DNA of 64,000 nt. Origin: Macrolepiota albuminosa. Its lineage: Eukaryota; Basidiomycota; Agaricomycetes; Agaricales; Agaricaceae. Below the pieces are notes generated by a model. That model was not told where the DNA came from. It saw only the letters and a list, made by a program, of their open reading frames with translations, and made no database searches. The stretch lies in assembly GCA_027475525.1 (NCBI GenBank), contig JAMWFC010000117.1, forward strand, positions 3,086,183 to 3,150,182, given 5' to 3'. The position numbers were made by a program, and so were the translations under genes. Each line of letters begins with the position of its first letter. Position 1 is the stretch's first letter. Below are positions 54,722 to 64,000 of this stretch, in pieces.

Positions 54722-55842
54722 TTGATGGCTACGTATACTCACACCTACTACCCCACGGGGTACCAGACCGACCCTTACAGACGCCCGGTACCCGACCACT
54801 ACTCCGCGCAGACCCCCCGCCCTGTCTACCCACCCCTCCCATACGAACCTCAGTACCTCCACCGCCACTGGGCCCCCGACCCATCCCTCTATGATCTGGG
54901 GCCCTCAGCCAGCTGGGCCCCTCCGCCCAACCTAGCCATGGCACGACCTGTGGAGGTCCCCTCGTACCGGAGCATTCCCGGGGGCCTGCCGGAGACCCCC
55001 CCTGTACCCAGTGGACCTCGCCCGATTCCCCCCAGCGAGGGCCCCTTTGCACCCACCCCCTACTACGGTTATCAGCGCCCCGTTCCCCAACCCCGAGAAC
55101 CCCGAGGACCCCCCTACCCTGACTACCCCCTTCGTCATTACCCGGCCGCCGCCCCACCCGCCCCCAACCCCGAGAACCCCGAGGACCCCCCTACCCTGAC
55201 TACCCCCTTCGTCATTACCCGGCCGCCGCCCCACCCGCTCGAACCCCTCCCTCACTAATGGGACAAAGACGCCTCGAGGAGTATGAACGGCAACGGGACG
55301 AGGTACTCCGCTCCCTCAGGATCTCGCCAGAGAGCTTCGCGCAACGGACAAGGACGCTGCTCGTGGAGTTCGGACACGACGACTTCGAAGGCACTCCGGA
55401 GGAATGGGCTCACTGCCTGGTCAAATTCGGGGATCGCCTCACGCAAGGAGAACTCCCGGAGCAAACCATGGTAAAGTATAGGCGCAATACGATCCTCCGG
55501 GAAGAATTACAGCAACTGCTCGACGAAGTCCACGCGTCCCCCTCCCCTCGGCCCCTCAACGACCCCGCGGACCCAGGTCGCTCGATTCACATTCGACGGG
55601 AACCCCCGGAACCGGCCCCAGCAGTCCCGGCAGCCCCCACGGTCCCCACTCAGGAGCAACGACAACGGGAAGAACGGCAGAACGCCTCAGCCATATTACG
55701 GTCCCTCAACCCGACTGGAGGCCTTTTCGACCAACCCGCTGCCCGCACGGTAGGCTTGTCAACTTGTCGCAGGGCTAATTCTGTTCCTAGTGCCTTCGAG
55801 ACCTGGGGACAGCCTCAAAGACCCCTGGAACCCCTCCCGTGA
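54722..55842 (+). pseudogene. Element C first frame, Pro/Tyr-rich N-terminal Gag part
   Basis: ATG at 54722, 30 bases after the LTR. The N-terminal half is rich in Pro and Tyr, then a charged helical part (Gln-Arg-Arg-Leu-Glu-Glu-Tyr-Glu-Arg) to TGA at 55840-55842. A 77-base duplication at 55085 shifts the frame; without one copy the two halves form one frame. A possible short intron (55750-55790, GTAGGC..CTAG) lies near the end. No domain recognised. Inference: N-terminal Gag or a separate small protein. Confidence 0.6.
55085..55238. repeat. 77-base tandem duplication 22
   Basis: In the first frame of C. Confidence 0.9.
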
Positions 55843-55890
55843 ACAGACAATGCCCGACCCACGCTCCTGACGAACCCCGGTAGAGCCCGG

Positions 55891-57600
55891 GTGGACACCC
55901 CTAGTACGGACGACACGCTATGCTATATTGACGAGCTCACGCGTGACAACAACAAACAACGTCCCGCGCCCGCGCCCGCCCCGGCACCAGCACCACCCCC
56001 CACGTCCGCCCCGGCCCTTCCAGAACGCAACTTCCGCCGCGATCCGCCACCCCACTTCGACCTACGGAACCCCCCGCGACCCCCGATGCAAGCCCTCCAG
56101 AACGCAACTTCCGCCGCGATCCGCCACCCCACTTCGACCTACGGAACCCCCCGCGACCCCCGATGCAAGCCCAACCCTCCCGGATTGAACGTCCCCCGCG
56201 CAACCCGGCACCCGACCCAGCACCTAATCCCCCTCTGCCCGACCCGACACCGCCGAACCCTCCCCGACCGCCTCCGCCACCCCCAGCTGAACCTCGAGGA
56301 CGACCCCCAGGCCCTCCACCTCCGCCACTCCCGGCGTGGAGACCCGGCCCCCCTCCTGGCAGGAACGAACCCCCTTGGGACAACGGGCCTCCCGGGCGTG
56401 GACCCCCAGGTGAGCCACCCGGAGGAGGACCTCCCGGCGGGTGGGGCCCCGCCCTTGGTGCTTTTCCTCCTCAAGGAGGGGGGGGTAACCATTACTACTA
56501 TTATTACAATGCTGGCCCCCCTCCCCGTAACGCTGCCGGACCGGACGACGCTCGCGACGCCCTCGCCCGCGAAGGACGACTGGACATCCAAAAGCCCGAC
56601 GCTTTCACGGGTCGGGACCCCCGAAAATGGCGTACCTTCCTCACTCAGTGTCTCAATACATTCCAGGCAAAGCCGCTCACGTTTCAGGTTGACAGCTCCT
56701 GGGTGGCCTTTGCCGCGTCGTACCTCCAGGGGATCGCCTTCGATCACTACACGGCCCTCATCCAGTTCGACCCCAACAACCCGGCACTCGCTCGCTGGCA
56801 AGCCTTCGTCAACGAGTTCTCCGGGAAATTCGGGATATACGACACCGTGGCCGAGGCCGAGGACAACCTCTTCAACCTCCGGATGCGCTCTGAAGAACGT
56901 TTCACAACCTTCATCGTACGTTTTGAAAAGGAAGCTTACGAGACAGGTTGGAATTACAGCGCCCTCCGGTACGCCCTCCGCCGCGCCCTGCCACAACGCA
57001 TCAAGGACGTCCTCCGACTCGCCCCGAAACAACCCTCCTACGACGGATACAAGGCCCTCGTCATGCAGATTGACCAACGCTACTGGGAAGACCGCAGCGA
57101 GTATTCGAATTCCCGACCCCCCTGGAACCCTAGAGGAGGACCCCCTTGGCCCTCCGGCGAAGCTCCCAACCCCCAAGGTCGAAACCCCGGTCCCCTTGCA
57201 TTCCCGGGCGGCCGACCCCCGGTGAGTCGCGGCCTGCCCAATGCTAATCCCGGCAGCGGCGCCCACCCCCAGGCCCAACTCAACGCCGCTGTGGCCGCCC
57301 ACGACCTGGGCGACGTGCCAAGCCCTGAGGAACCTCCGGAAGACCCCGAAGACTTCGACTTCGACGACGAGCGGGACGAGGAGGCCCTCCAAGCCAACCG
57401 GCTTCAAAAGAAGGGATGACCCTGGATCGAAGTCCCGACGGATGTGCAGGAACGACGGAGAAGGGAGGGTGTCTGCATACTCTGTGGTGAGAAAGATCAT
57501 TTCATCTCCGAGTGCCCCAAACGACAGGTCATGGGACGTGCCACCTGGACCTTCGAAGGGGAGGACGCCACCTACGAGTATTCGGAAAACGACCCGGCGA
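55891..57600 (+). pseudogene. gag: Element C Gag with capsid region and zinc knuckle
   Basis: A Pro/Gly-rich low-complexity front, then a retrotransposon Gag capsid region (Lys-Trp-Arg-Thr-Phe-Leu at about 56625, Arg-Trp-Gln-Ala-Phe-Val, Phe-Gly-Ile-Tyr), an acidic stretch, and the CCHC knuckle Cys-x2-Cys-x4-His-x4-Cys at about 57474-57515. A TGA at 57417-57419 splits capsid and knuckle. Duplications at 56020 and 57558 shift frame. The N-terminal start is unclear. Role: particle assembly and RNA binding. Confidence 0.75.
56020..56173. repeat. 77-base tandem duplication 23
   Basis: In the Pro-rich front of C Gag. Confidence 0.9.
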
Positions 57601-57711
57601 TTTAGACCTGGAAGACGCCCTAAATCGCGGAAAAGGGGAGGACGCCACCTACGAGTATTCGGAAAACGACCCGGCGATTTAGACCTGGAAGACGCCCTAA
57701 ATCGCGGAATT
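57558..57711. repeat. 77-base tandem duplication 24
   Basis: Between Gag and protease of C. Confidence 0.9.
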
Positions 57712-57813
57712 GACCCCGACGTCTTCTCCGCCCCGGTCTCACATCTTCGCTCTACAACACTCATACAGGACACCCTCACTGCTTATCTACCTTCTCACTC
57801 TTCGCACTCCCTC

Positions 57814-57967
57814 CTCCTCAAAACCCGCCTCACCCCCTCCGGAACTCCCCTCAACACCCTCGTCGACAGTGGCGCCACCAACAACTTCATCTCCTCAAAA
57901 CCCGCCTCACCCCCTCCGGAACTCCCCTCAACACCCTCGTCGACAGTGGCGCCACCAACAACTTCAT
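57814..57967. repeat. 77-base tandem duplication 25
   Basis: Repeats the active-site region of protease unit 1 of C. Confidence 0.9.
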
Positions 57968-58475
57968 CGACGAAGCATGGTCTACCCTCGCCCCGGAACC
58001 CGCCCAGCGACTCCCGGTCCCGGTACGACTCTGCCTTTTTGACGGAGACGCCTCTACGGCGGGGGACATCACCCACTTCGTGCGTATGCCCGTTACCTTC
58101 ACCAACGGACAGACTCACAACCTCCGGATGTTGATAACAAAACTCCACCCTTCTGCACCCCTGGTCTTAGGGCTCCCGTGGCTCCGGGACACTAACCCCC
58201 GCATCGACTGGCGACGCCTCACCCTTCGCCTGACCCGGGACCCGACCCCCGACGACCAGCAACTCCCCTTCGACATCCCCCACTCCTCAAACCCAACCCC
58301 GAAGGACCCCCCGGACGAGCCCCCACCACCCCCCGGACTCCAGTCCCGCTCGTCCCGATCCTTCGTCATCAATGCCAGGCTGGACGGCATCCCGGGACCG
58401 ATATCGGCCCTTATCGACAGCGGAGCCACCGGGGTTTTCATCAGCGACGCCCTCGACCTCCCCCACGACTCCCTC

Positions 58476-58629
58476 GACCAGCCCCTCCGCCTGCAGCGCC
58501 TCGACGGCACCCCCTCCTCCTCCGGCCCCATCCAAAGGTCTCACTCGGGACGGACCAGCCCCTCCGCCTGCAGCGCCTCGACGGCACCCCCTCCTCCTCC
58601 GGCCCCATCCAAAGGTCTCACTCGGGACG
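58476..58629. repeat. 77-base tandem duplication 26
   Basis: In protease unit 2 of C. Confidence 0.9.
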
Positions 58630-58795
58630 CATGACCCTGGACAACAACTACGAGTTCACTTCCGACTTCCTGGTCACGCGACTTCACGAATCGACCCCGA
58701 TGGTGCTGGGGCTACCCTGGCTGCGCGACACGAACCCCGACATCGATTGGAGGACGCTCACCATGACCTTCCCGGGGCCCGAAGACCACCCCTCG

Positions 58796-58949
58796 ACCGC
58801 CGTGCACCTCCGGGCTCTAGGAAGCGACCCGACGCCCGACACCCCCGGGACGACTGCCGCGCCCCCCACGCAACCGCCGTGCACCTCCGGGCTCTAGGAA
58901 GCGACCCGACGCCCGACACCCCCGGGACGACTGCCGCGCCCCCCACGCA
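58796..58949. repeat. 77-base tandem duplication 27
   Basis: In the linker after protease unit 2 of C. Confidence 0.9.
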
Positions 58950-60228
58950 CGCACCACCCCCACCCATCTGAGACCACAAGGCCCCCGATCGACCCCCAAA
59001 CATTCCTCGGAACAAGTACAAGGGGCCGAACTACCCCTGCCGGTCTCAGACACGCGTCACACCCGCTCCGGCCAATGATTCCGCAACACCGATCGACCCG
59101 GGCGCACTCGACATTAGGATCATTGGGGCCGCCCCCTTCGCCCGCCTCATGAGGGATGGGACTCCCACGTTTCAGCTGCACACCTCGCCTTCTCTCCCGG
59201 AAGAACACCTACGAGGGGACGCTATTCCCCCGGAACCGAAAACCGAGGAGCAGATCCTCCGAGAAGTAGTTCCCCCGGAGTATCACGAGTTCGCTGACGT
59301 ATTCTCCGAAGGAGATGCCAAGGAGATCCCCCCTCACCGCCCCTATGATCACACCATCAACCTCAAGGAAGGAGCCACCCCCCCTTTCGGCAAGGTCTAC
59401 AACATGTCGGAGGTCGAACTCCGGGCTCTCAAGGACTACCTCGACGAAATGCTCGGTAAGGGATTCATCCGACCCTCCGCCTCCGCCGCCGGAGCCCCGG
59501 TTCTATTCGCCAAGAAGAAGGACGGCTCGCTCCGACTCTGTGTCGACTACCGGGGACTCAATAAGATCACCAAGAAGAACCGCTACCTGCTCCCGCTCAT
59601 TGGCGATCTGGTCGATCGACTCCGCAGTGCCAAGGTTTATACGAAGATCGACCTCTGCTCCAGTTACAACAACGTCTGCATCGCCCCGGGACACGAGTGG
59701 AAAACCGTGTTCCGCACGCGGTATGGTCTGTTTGAGTACCTTGTGATGCCTTTCGGAATGACTAACTCCCCCGCCACGTTCCAATACTTCATGAACGACA
59801 TCTTCCACGACATGAGTGACGTCTTCGTGATCGTCTACCTGGACGACATCCTCATTTATTCCGACTCGCCGGAAAATCACCAGAAGCATGTCCGGCAAGT
59901 CCTCGAGCGCCTCCGGGAGCACAACCTCCACGCCAAGCCCGAGAAGTGTTCATTCCATACGGAAGAGGTTGAGTATCTTGGCGTCATAGTATCCCCGAAT
60001 GGCGTTCGCATGGACCCCCACAAGGTCGAGGCCATCGTCAACTGGCCGCAACCCCGGAACGTCAAGGAAGTACAGTCCTTCCTGGGTTTTGCTAACTTCT
60101 ACCGGAGGTTTATAGACAACTACTCCAGGATCACGAAACCCCTCAACCGGCTCACGCGCAAGGACATCGCCTGGAACTGGGACAGTAAGTGCCAGAGCGT
60201 CTTTAACTTGCTCAAGGAGGCTTTCACA

Positions 60229-60382
60229 GTCGCCCCGGTACTCCGGCACTACGACCCGGCCCTCCCGATCATCCTGGAATGTGACGCGTCCGACTACGCC
60301 ATCCAGTCGCCCCGGTACTCCGGCACTACGACCCGGCCCTCCCGATCATCCTGGAATGTGACGCGTCCGACTATGCCATCGC
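60229..60382. repeat. 77-base tandem duplication 28
   Basis: At the start of RNase H of C; frame 1 becomes frame 0. Confidence 0.9.
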
Positions 60383-61481
60383 CGGGATCCTCTCACAGAT
60401 GGAGCCTGACGGTGGGGAACCCCGGCCAGTCGCTTTCTATACCCGGTCCATGATCGACGCCGAGCTCAACTACGACATTTACGACAAGGAACTCCTCGCC
60501 ATCGTCGAAGCCTTCAAGCAATGGCGGGCCTACCTCGAGGGAGCCCGGCACCGGATCCAGGTCTATTCGGATCATAATAACCTGCAGTACTTCACCACAA
60601 CCAAGCAACTCAGTCGACGGCAGGCCCGGTGGTCCGAGATCCTCTCGGAATACGACTTCACGATTCAGTACCGCCCGGGACGACTTGGCACCAAGCCCGA
60701 TGCCCTCACCCGTCGACCGAACGTCTACCCCAAGAAGTCATTCGAAGCGGAACGCAATGCGTTTAACCATCGCGTGGTGATCCCTCCCGAACATCTGAAT
60801 GCCGTACTGATCTTAAACGACGAAGGAACCCTGAACCGGATCCGCCGCGCTCCCCGAGACAAGTACTTCACCGATCACGACCCCCGAAACCCTTCCGACG
60901 AAACCGACCGGGACCCCGCCTTCTCCTTGTCCCCCGACGAAAAACTCCTCCTCCGGGACGGCCGCATCTACGTCCCGGATCACGCCCGACTTCGCTACGA
61001 CGTCCTCCGTCAACACCACGACCATAAGCTCCGGGGACACCCTGGGATACGTAAGACTCTCCAGCTAATCTCCCGGACTTACTTTTGGCCAGGGCTGAAG
61101 AAGGACGTGACCCGCTACATTCGATCATGTGAACCCTGCCTCCGGGCCAAGGTCCTCCGACACCGACCATACGGACTCCTGAAACCCCTGCCAGTCGGGC
61201 GACGCCCCTGGTCCTCCATATCCCTGGACCACATCGTCGAACTCCCGGAGTCTGAAGGGTTCGATGCCATTCTCGTCGTTGTGTGCAGGCTAACCAAACA
61301 GGGCATCTTCCTACCCTGCCACACCACGGATACCGCCCCGGATTTCGCCCGGCTGTTCCTCGAGCACATCTTTGCCAAACATGGACTCCCGGACGACATC
61401 GTCTCCGACCGTGGCCCTCTCTTTGTGTCCAAATTCTGGACTTCCCTGTGTAAGGCACTTGAAGTAAAGACTAACCTCTCC

Positions 61482-61635
61482 ACCGCCTACCACCCCAAAA
61501 CCGACGGCCAAACCAAAAGGGTCAACCAGTCTCTTGAGCAGTACCTCCGACTGTACGTACCGCCTACCACCCCAAAACCGACGGCCAAACCAAAAGGGTC
61601 AACCAGTCTCTTGAGCAGTACCTCCGACTGTACGT
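61482..61635. repeat. 77-base tandem duplication 29
   Basis: In the integrase of C, repeating the position of the third catalytic residue; frame 0 becomes frame 2. Confidence 0.9.
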
Positions 61636-62374
61636 CAACTACTTACAGGACGACTGGCGCGCCGAGCTCCCCCTGGCCAAGTTCACCTACAACAACACGC
61701 CGCACTCTGCCACCGGGGTATCCCCCTTCTTCGCCAACAAGGGATACCACCCCCGACTGACACTCTCGCTCTGGGACATCCCGTCGCACGCCGCCCATGA
61801 GGTCGCCCGGGATCTCCAATCCCTTCACGAGTTTCTCCGGGAAGAGATCGACACCGCGAACCGGGCCTACGTGAAACACGCCGACCGGAAACGGGAAGAC
61901 ACCCCCGACTGGGCCCCCGGGACAAAGGTATGGTTAGATCGACGACACCTCCGCACCCGCCGGCCCTCCCCAAAACTCGATCACAAGCGTCTCGGCCCGT
62001 TCAAGATATTGAAGAAGGTCTCATCCCACGCCTACAAAATCGAGCTCCCCCTGGGATTAAAAGGTCTGCACCCGGTATTCCACGTCCGCCTCCTGGAACG
62101 ACACCCCCCGAATCCTTTCCCCGAACGACGCCTCGAGCCCCCTCCCCCGGTCGAGGTCGAGGACGAGTACCACTACAAAGTTGAAGACATCCTCGACTCC
62201 CGGAACATTCGGGGACGACCCCACTTCCTCGTACGATGGAAGGGATACGGCCCAAAGGACGACACTTGGGAACCGCGACGAAACCTCGAAGGCGCCCTTG
62301 ACAAACTCCGGGACTTCCAGCAACGGCACCCGGGAGACGATCCCCCCGGGCGCAGGACTCACAGATGGCAGTAG

Positions 62375-62648
62375 TGGGTGTAACCCCCGCCTCTGGACTC
62401 ATCAGGGATTCAACTCCCGCGTATACTTTCTGTTTTTTCTTTCTAGATCTTACTCCCTTTTAGTATTCCTTTTTTTTTACAGTAGCGCCCCGGATTATGG
62501 GCAAGGTCTCCTCTCCGCTTTCCCGCCTCATTACTCACACGGTTCCCCTCTTACTTACTTCCAAAGGACAAGTATATACATTTTGCTATGAGTACAGTAC
62601 TTACAGAGGCACGACAGACGAAGAACGAAAAATGACAAGATACCGCTC
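62375..62648 (+). other. Spacer between convergent pol and antisense gene of C
   Basis: T-rich tract near 62465-62480 and no supported frame; likely 3' ends of both transcripts. Confidence 0.45.
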
Positions 62649-64000
62649 CTAACGCTGGGGCCCCGGACCGTGACTCTCCTCGCCCTCTTCCCCCCTCGGC
62701 CAACCCCGGAAATCCTCCCCCGCCCCCTCTGGACCATGCTCCCGCCACGCTTCCCCGGCCAGCTGTTCCCAAGACGGGAGGGGCTCGCCCTCGTCCAACA
62801 CGCGCTCGAACCAGGACCCCGGGGCAGGCACGTTCCTCCGCCGGTGTGCGACCACAAGTCGCCCCAGGAGGTCGAGACCGCGCTCCACCCCGGGGGTCGT
62901 CACCTCCGGGCGCTGCCCCTCCTGCAGCGCAGCAAGCGCCGCAGCCGCCCCGTCCAGGAGCAGGCGGTGCTCCCGGGCCCAACCTAAGAAATTAGTGCGG
63001 GGACACAGGAGAGCGGCTCGAACCACTTACTCAAAGCCGCCATCCGGGCGACGACCAGGTCTTGCAAGCTCTGAGGGGCCGGCTCCGGATGGCCCGCCCC
63101 CTGCTCCAGCCGGGACCGCAACGCGTCCCGCTCGGCCTCCAACTCCCCCCGGGCGACCCGAGCCTCCTGCAACTCCCGGACCACCGCCCCCCGGTCCTCC
63201 TCTACCCACCGCCGAGCCGCCTCCTCCTGCCTCACCATCTCCTCGCTCCGAGCCAGGGTCGTTCGAACCCCCCGTAGCTGCTCGGCCGTGACCTGGTGGT
63301 GGTCGGCCAACTCCCGCCTCTCCCGCTCGGCCCGGTCCACGCGCTCCTGCAGCGCCGCTACGTCAGCGCTCAGCGGCTGCCCCGACAAGGGAGAGAACGC
63401 CGCCGGGGATAGACGCAAGGGAGGGGTCGGGGAGGGAGCCTCCCGAGAAAGTCGTGGCCGCTTGGAAGGCCCGGGAGAAGGGCTGGGCGACGCCCGCCTC
63501 TTTCCCTTGTCGACACGACCCCCGCTCACCCCGGCCCGGGTTACCCGGCGCGTGATCAAGACCACGGGCCAGCCCCGACCACCCACCCCCGCCGTACCCC
63601 GAGACTCCCTCGTCGGGGCTCCACCCCCAGAACCCCCCGGCGCTCCCATCGGCAACTCGACCACCCAGTCCCTCTCCTCCACTCCCATCCTCCGGGTCAC
63701 TCCCCCCAACGGCCATCCCTGCTCCTGCGACATACAATACGCCCTCCAGAGGGCCGAAACGGAGCACCGCTCGTGATTGTCGCGGCACGCCTTGCACACC
63801 GCAGTATCGCGTCGGGACGAGGGGGACGGGACCTCAAACGAGCACATCACTGAGCGGCGCGCACAGTGGAGGCACTAGGCACCTGGGTCAGCCTCGAAAC
63901 CAGAGGTATGAAGCCACTTACCGGCCCGTTGTTGACACACCAGGCATGGGGGGGCAAGCCCCGGGGCCTCACCAGCGCCCCCTCGAAGGCCTCCTGCCCG
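62649..64000 (-). CDS. Antisense gene of element C with Zn2Cys6-like cluster and coiled coil (partial)
   Basis: Minus strand, 5' end beyond the window. Exons by my reading: beyond 64000 to 63922, 63849-63031 and 62983-62649, with introns GTAAGT..CAG (72 bases) and GTAAGT..TTAG (47 bases); all phases agree and the frame is open. Joined across the first intron, the cysteines read Cys-x2-Cys-x6-Cys-x15-Cys-x2-Cys-x6-Cys, the fungal Zn2Cys6 spacing with a long middle loop. A Lys-Gly-Lys-Arg-Arg basic stretch follows, a long coiled coil rich in Arg/Glu/Leu (about 63370-63090), and an acidic end. It sits tail to tail with pol, 274 bases away. Function unknown. It could be an element-borne regulator or a neighbouring host gene; without the 3' LTR the first is inference. 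Confidence 0.75.

Larger units (their letters stand above)
57690..58971 (+). pseudogene. Element C tandem retropepsin domains
   Basis: Two protease units in a row. Unit 1: Leu-Val-Asp-Ser-Gly-Ala-Thr near 57860, closing with Val-Leu-Gly-Leu-Pro-Trp-Leu near 58165. Unit 2: Leu-Ile-Asp-Ser-Gly-Ala-Thr near 58412, closing with the same Leu-Gly-Leu-Pro-Trp-Leu near 58705. Each has its own Asp-Thr-Asn-Pro and Ile-Asp-Trp-Arg after it. The three duplications (57814, 58476, 58796) shift the frame by 77 modulo 3 each, so the units belong to one frame. TGA at 58969-58971 separates it from reverse transcriptase. Retropepsins normally act as dimers of one domain; a linked pair could act as a single chain. 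Confidence 0.75.
58972..62374 (+). pseudogene. pol: Element C pol: reverse transcriptase, RNase H, integrase, chromodomain
   Basis: Complete domain order: reverse transcriptase with Tyr-Leu-Asp-Asp (about 59834); RNase H (Glu-Cys-Asp-Ala-Ser, Lys-Glu-Leu-Leu, Tyr-Ser-Asp-His); integrase zinc finger His-x3-His..Cys-Glu-Pro-Cys (61021-61140); Leu-Asp-His-Ile and Ser-Asp-Arg-Gly-Pro for the two Asp; GPF-like Leu-Gly-Pro-Phe; chromodomain Phe-Leu-Val-Arg-Trp-Lys-Gly-Tyr (about 62225-62250), ending at TAG (62372-62374). The catalytic Glu expected in Gln-Thr-Glu-Arg is Lys (61515-61517). Duplications at 60229 and 61482 are the only frame breaks. Belongs to the Tf1/sushi type of chromoviruses. Confidence 0.88.

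Noticed and set aside
56139..57779. A 546-codon minus-strand frame opposite to C Gag
   Set aside because: It is the complement of a GC-rich, Pro/Gly-rich Gag frame; no domain, and it crosses a 77-base duplication. A shadow frame.
1..64000. tRNA or rRNA genes and prokaryotic operons
   Set aside because: No cloverleaf or rRNA core noticed, and the introns and LTRs argue for a fungal nuclear sequence. A tRNA scan was not possible here.

Overview
The window looks like a repeat-dense stretch of a basidiomycete (probably Agaricomycete) nuclear genome. Introns are short (about 40-75 bases) with GTAAGT/GTGAGT donors. Almost everything readable is Ty3/Gypsy LTR retrotransposon, nested and decayed. 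I found no tRNA, rRNA, CRISPR array or convincing single-copy host gene.

Layout. 1-926 is the tail of a Gypsy copy I call A0. A1 (927-12500, gag-pol on the minus strand) follows. Its upper LTR is shared with the more decayed copy A2 (12501-19812). 19813-21606 and 35236-37726 belong to an older minus-strand unit D, which holds a decayed gene of unknown function and the 3' end of a chromovirus pol. Element B (21611-35231, minus) interrupts that gene. Element A3 (37727-49707, plus) interrupts the pol of D, which resumes at 49708 and runs to 53908. A solo LTR at 52497-53362 interrupts it again. Element C (53953 to beyond the window end, plus, GC-rich chromovirus) cuts D once more.

Main biological result. 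A0, A1, A3, B and C each carry an extra multi-exon gene between the end of pol and the 3' LTR, on the strand opposite to gag-pol. It has internal TATA-like sequences, short introns, a six-cysteine zinc-cluster motif and an acidic or coiled-coil C-terminal part. In A1 it is intact: six exons, 660 residues by my splice reading. B has three such genes in a row. A2 has lost the gene. D carries an unrelated gene at the same place in sense orientation. C also shows two tandem retropepsin domains and a Tf1-like self-priming signature.

Main technical result. I find 29 tandem duplications, every one with a period of exactly 77 bases, scattered over unrelated elements. Most of the frameshifts outside D coincide with them, and in every case I checked, taking 77 bases out restores the frame. 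A constant 77 is what unmerged contig ends of a k=77 assembly would leave. Frames should be judged with this in mind. The remaining nonsense codons are mostly CGA to TGA, which points to CpG decay.
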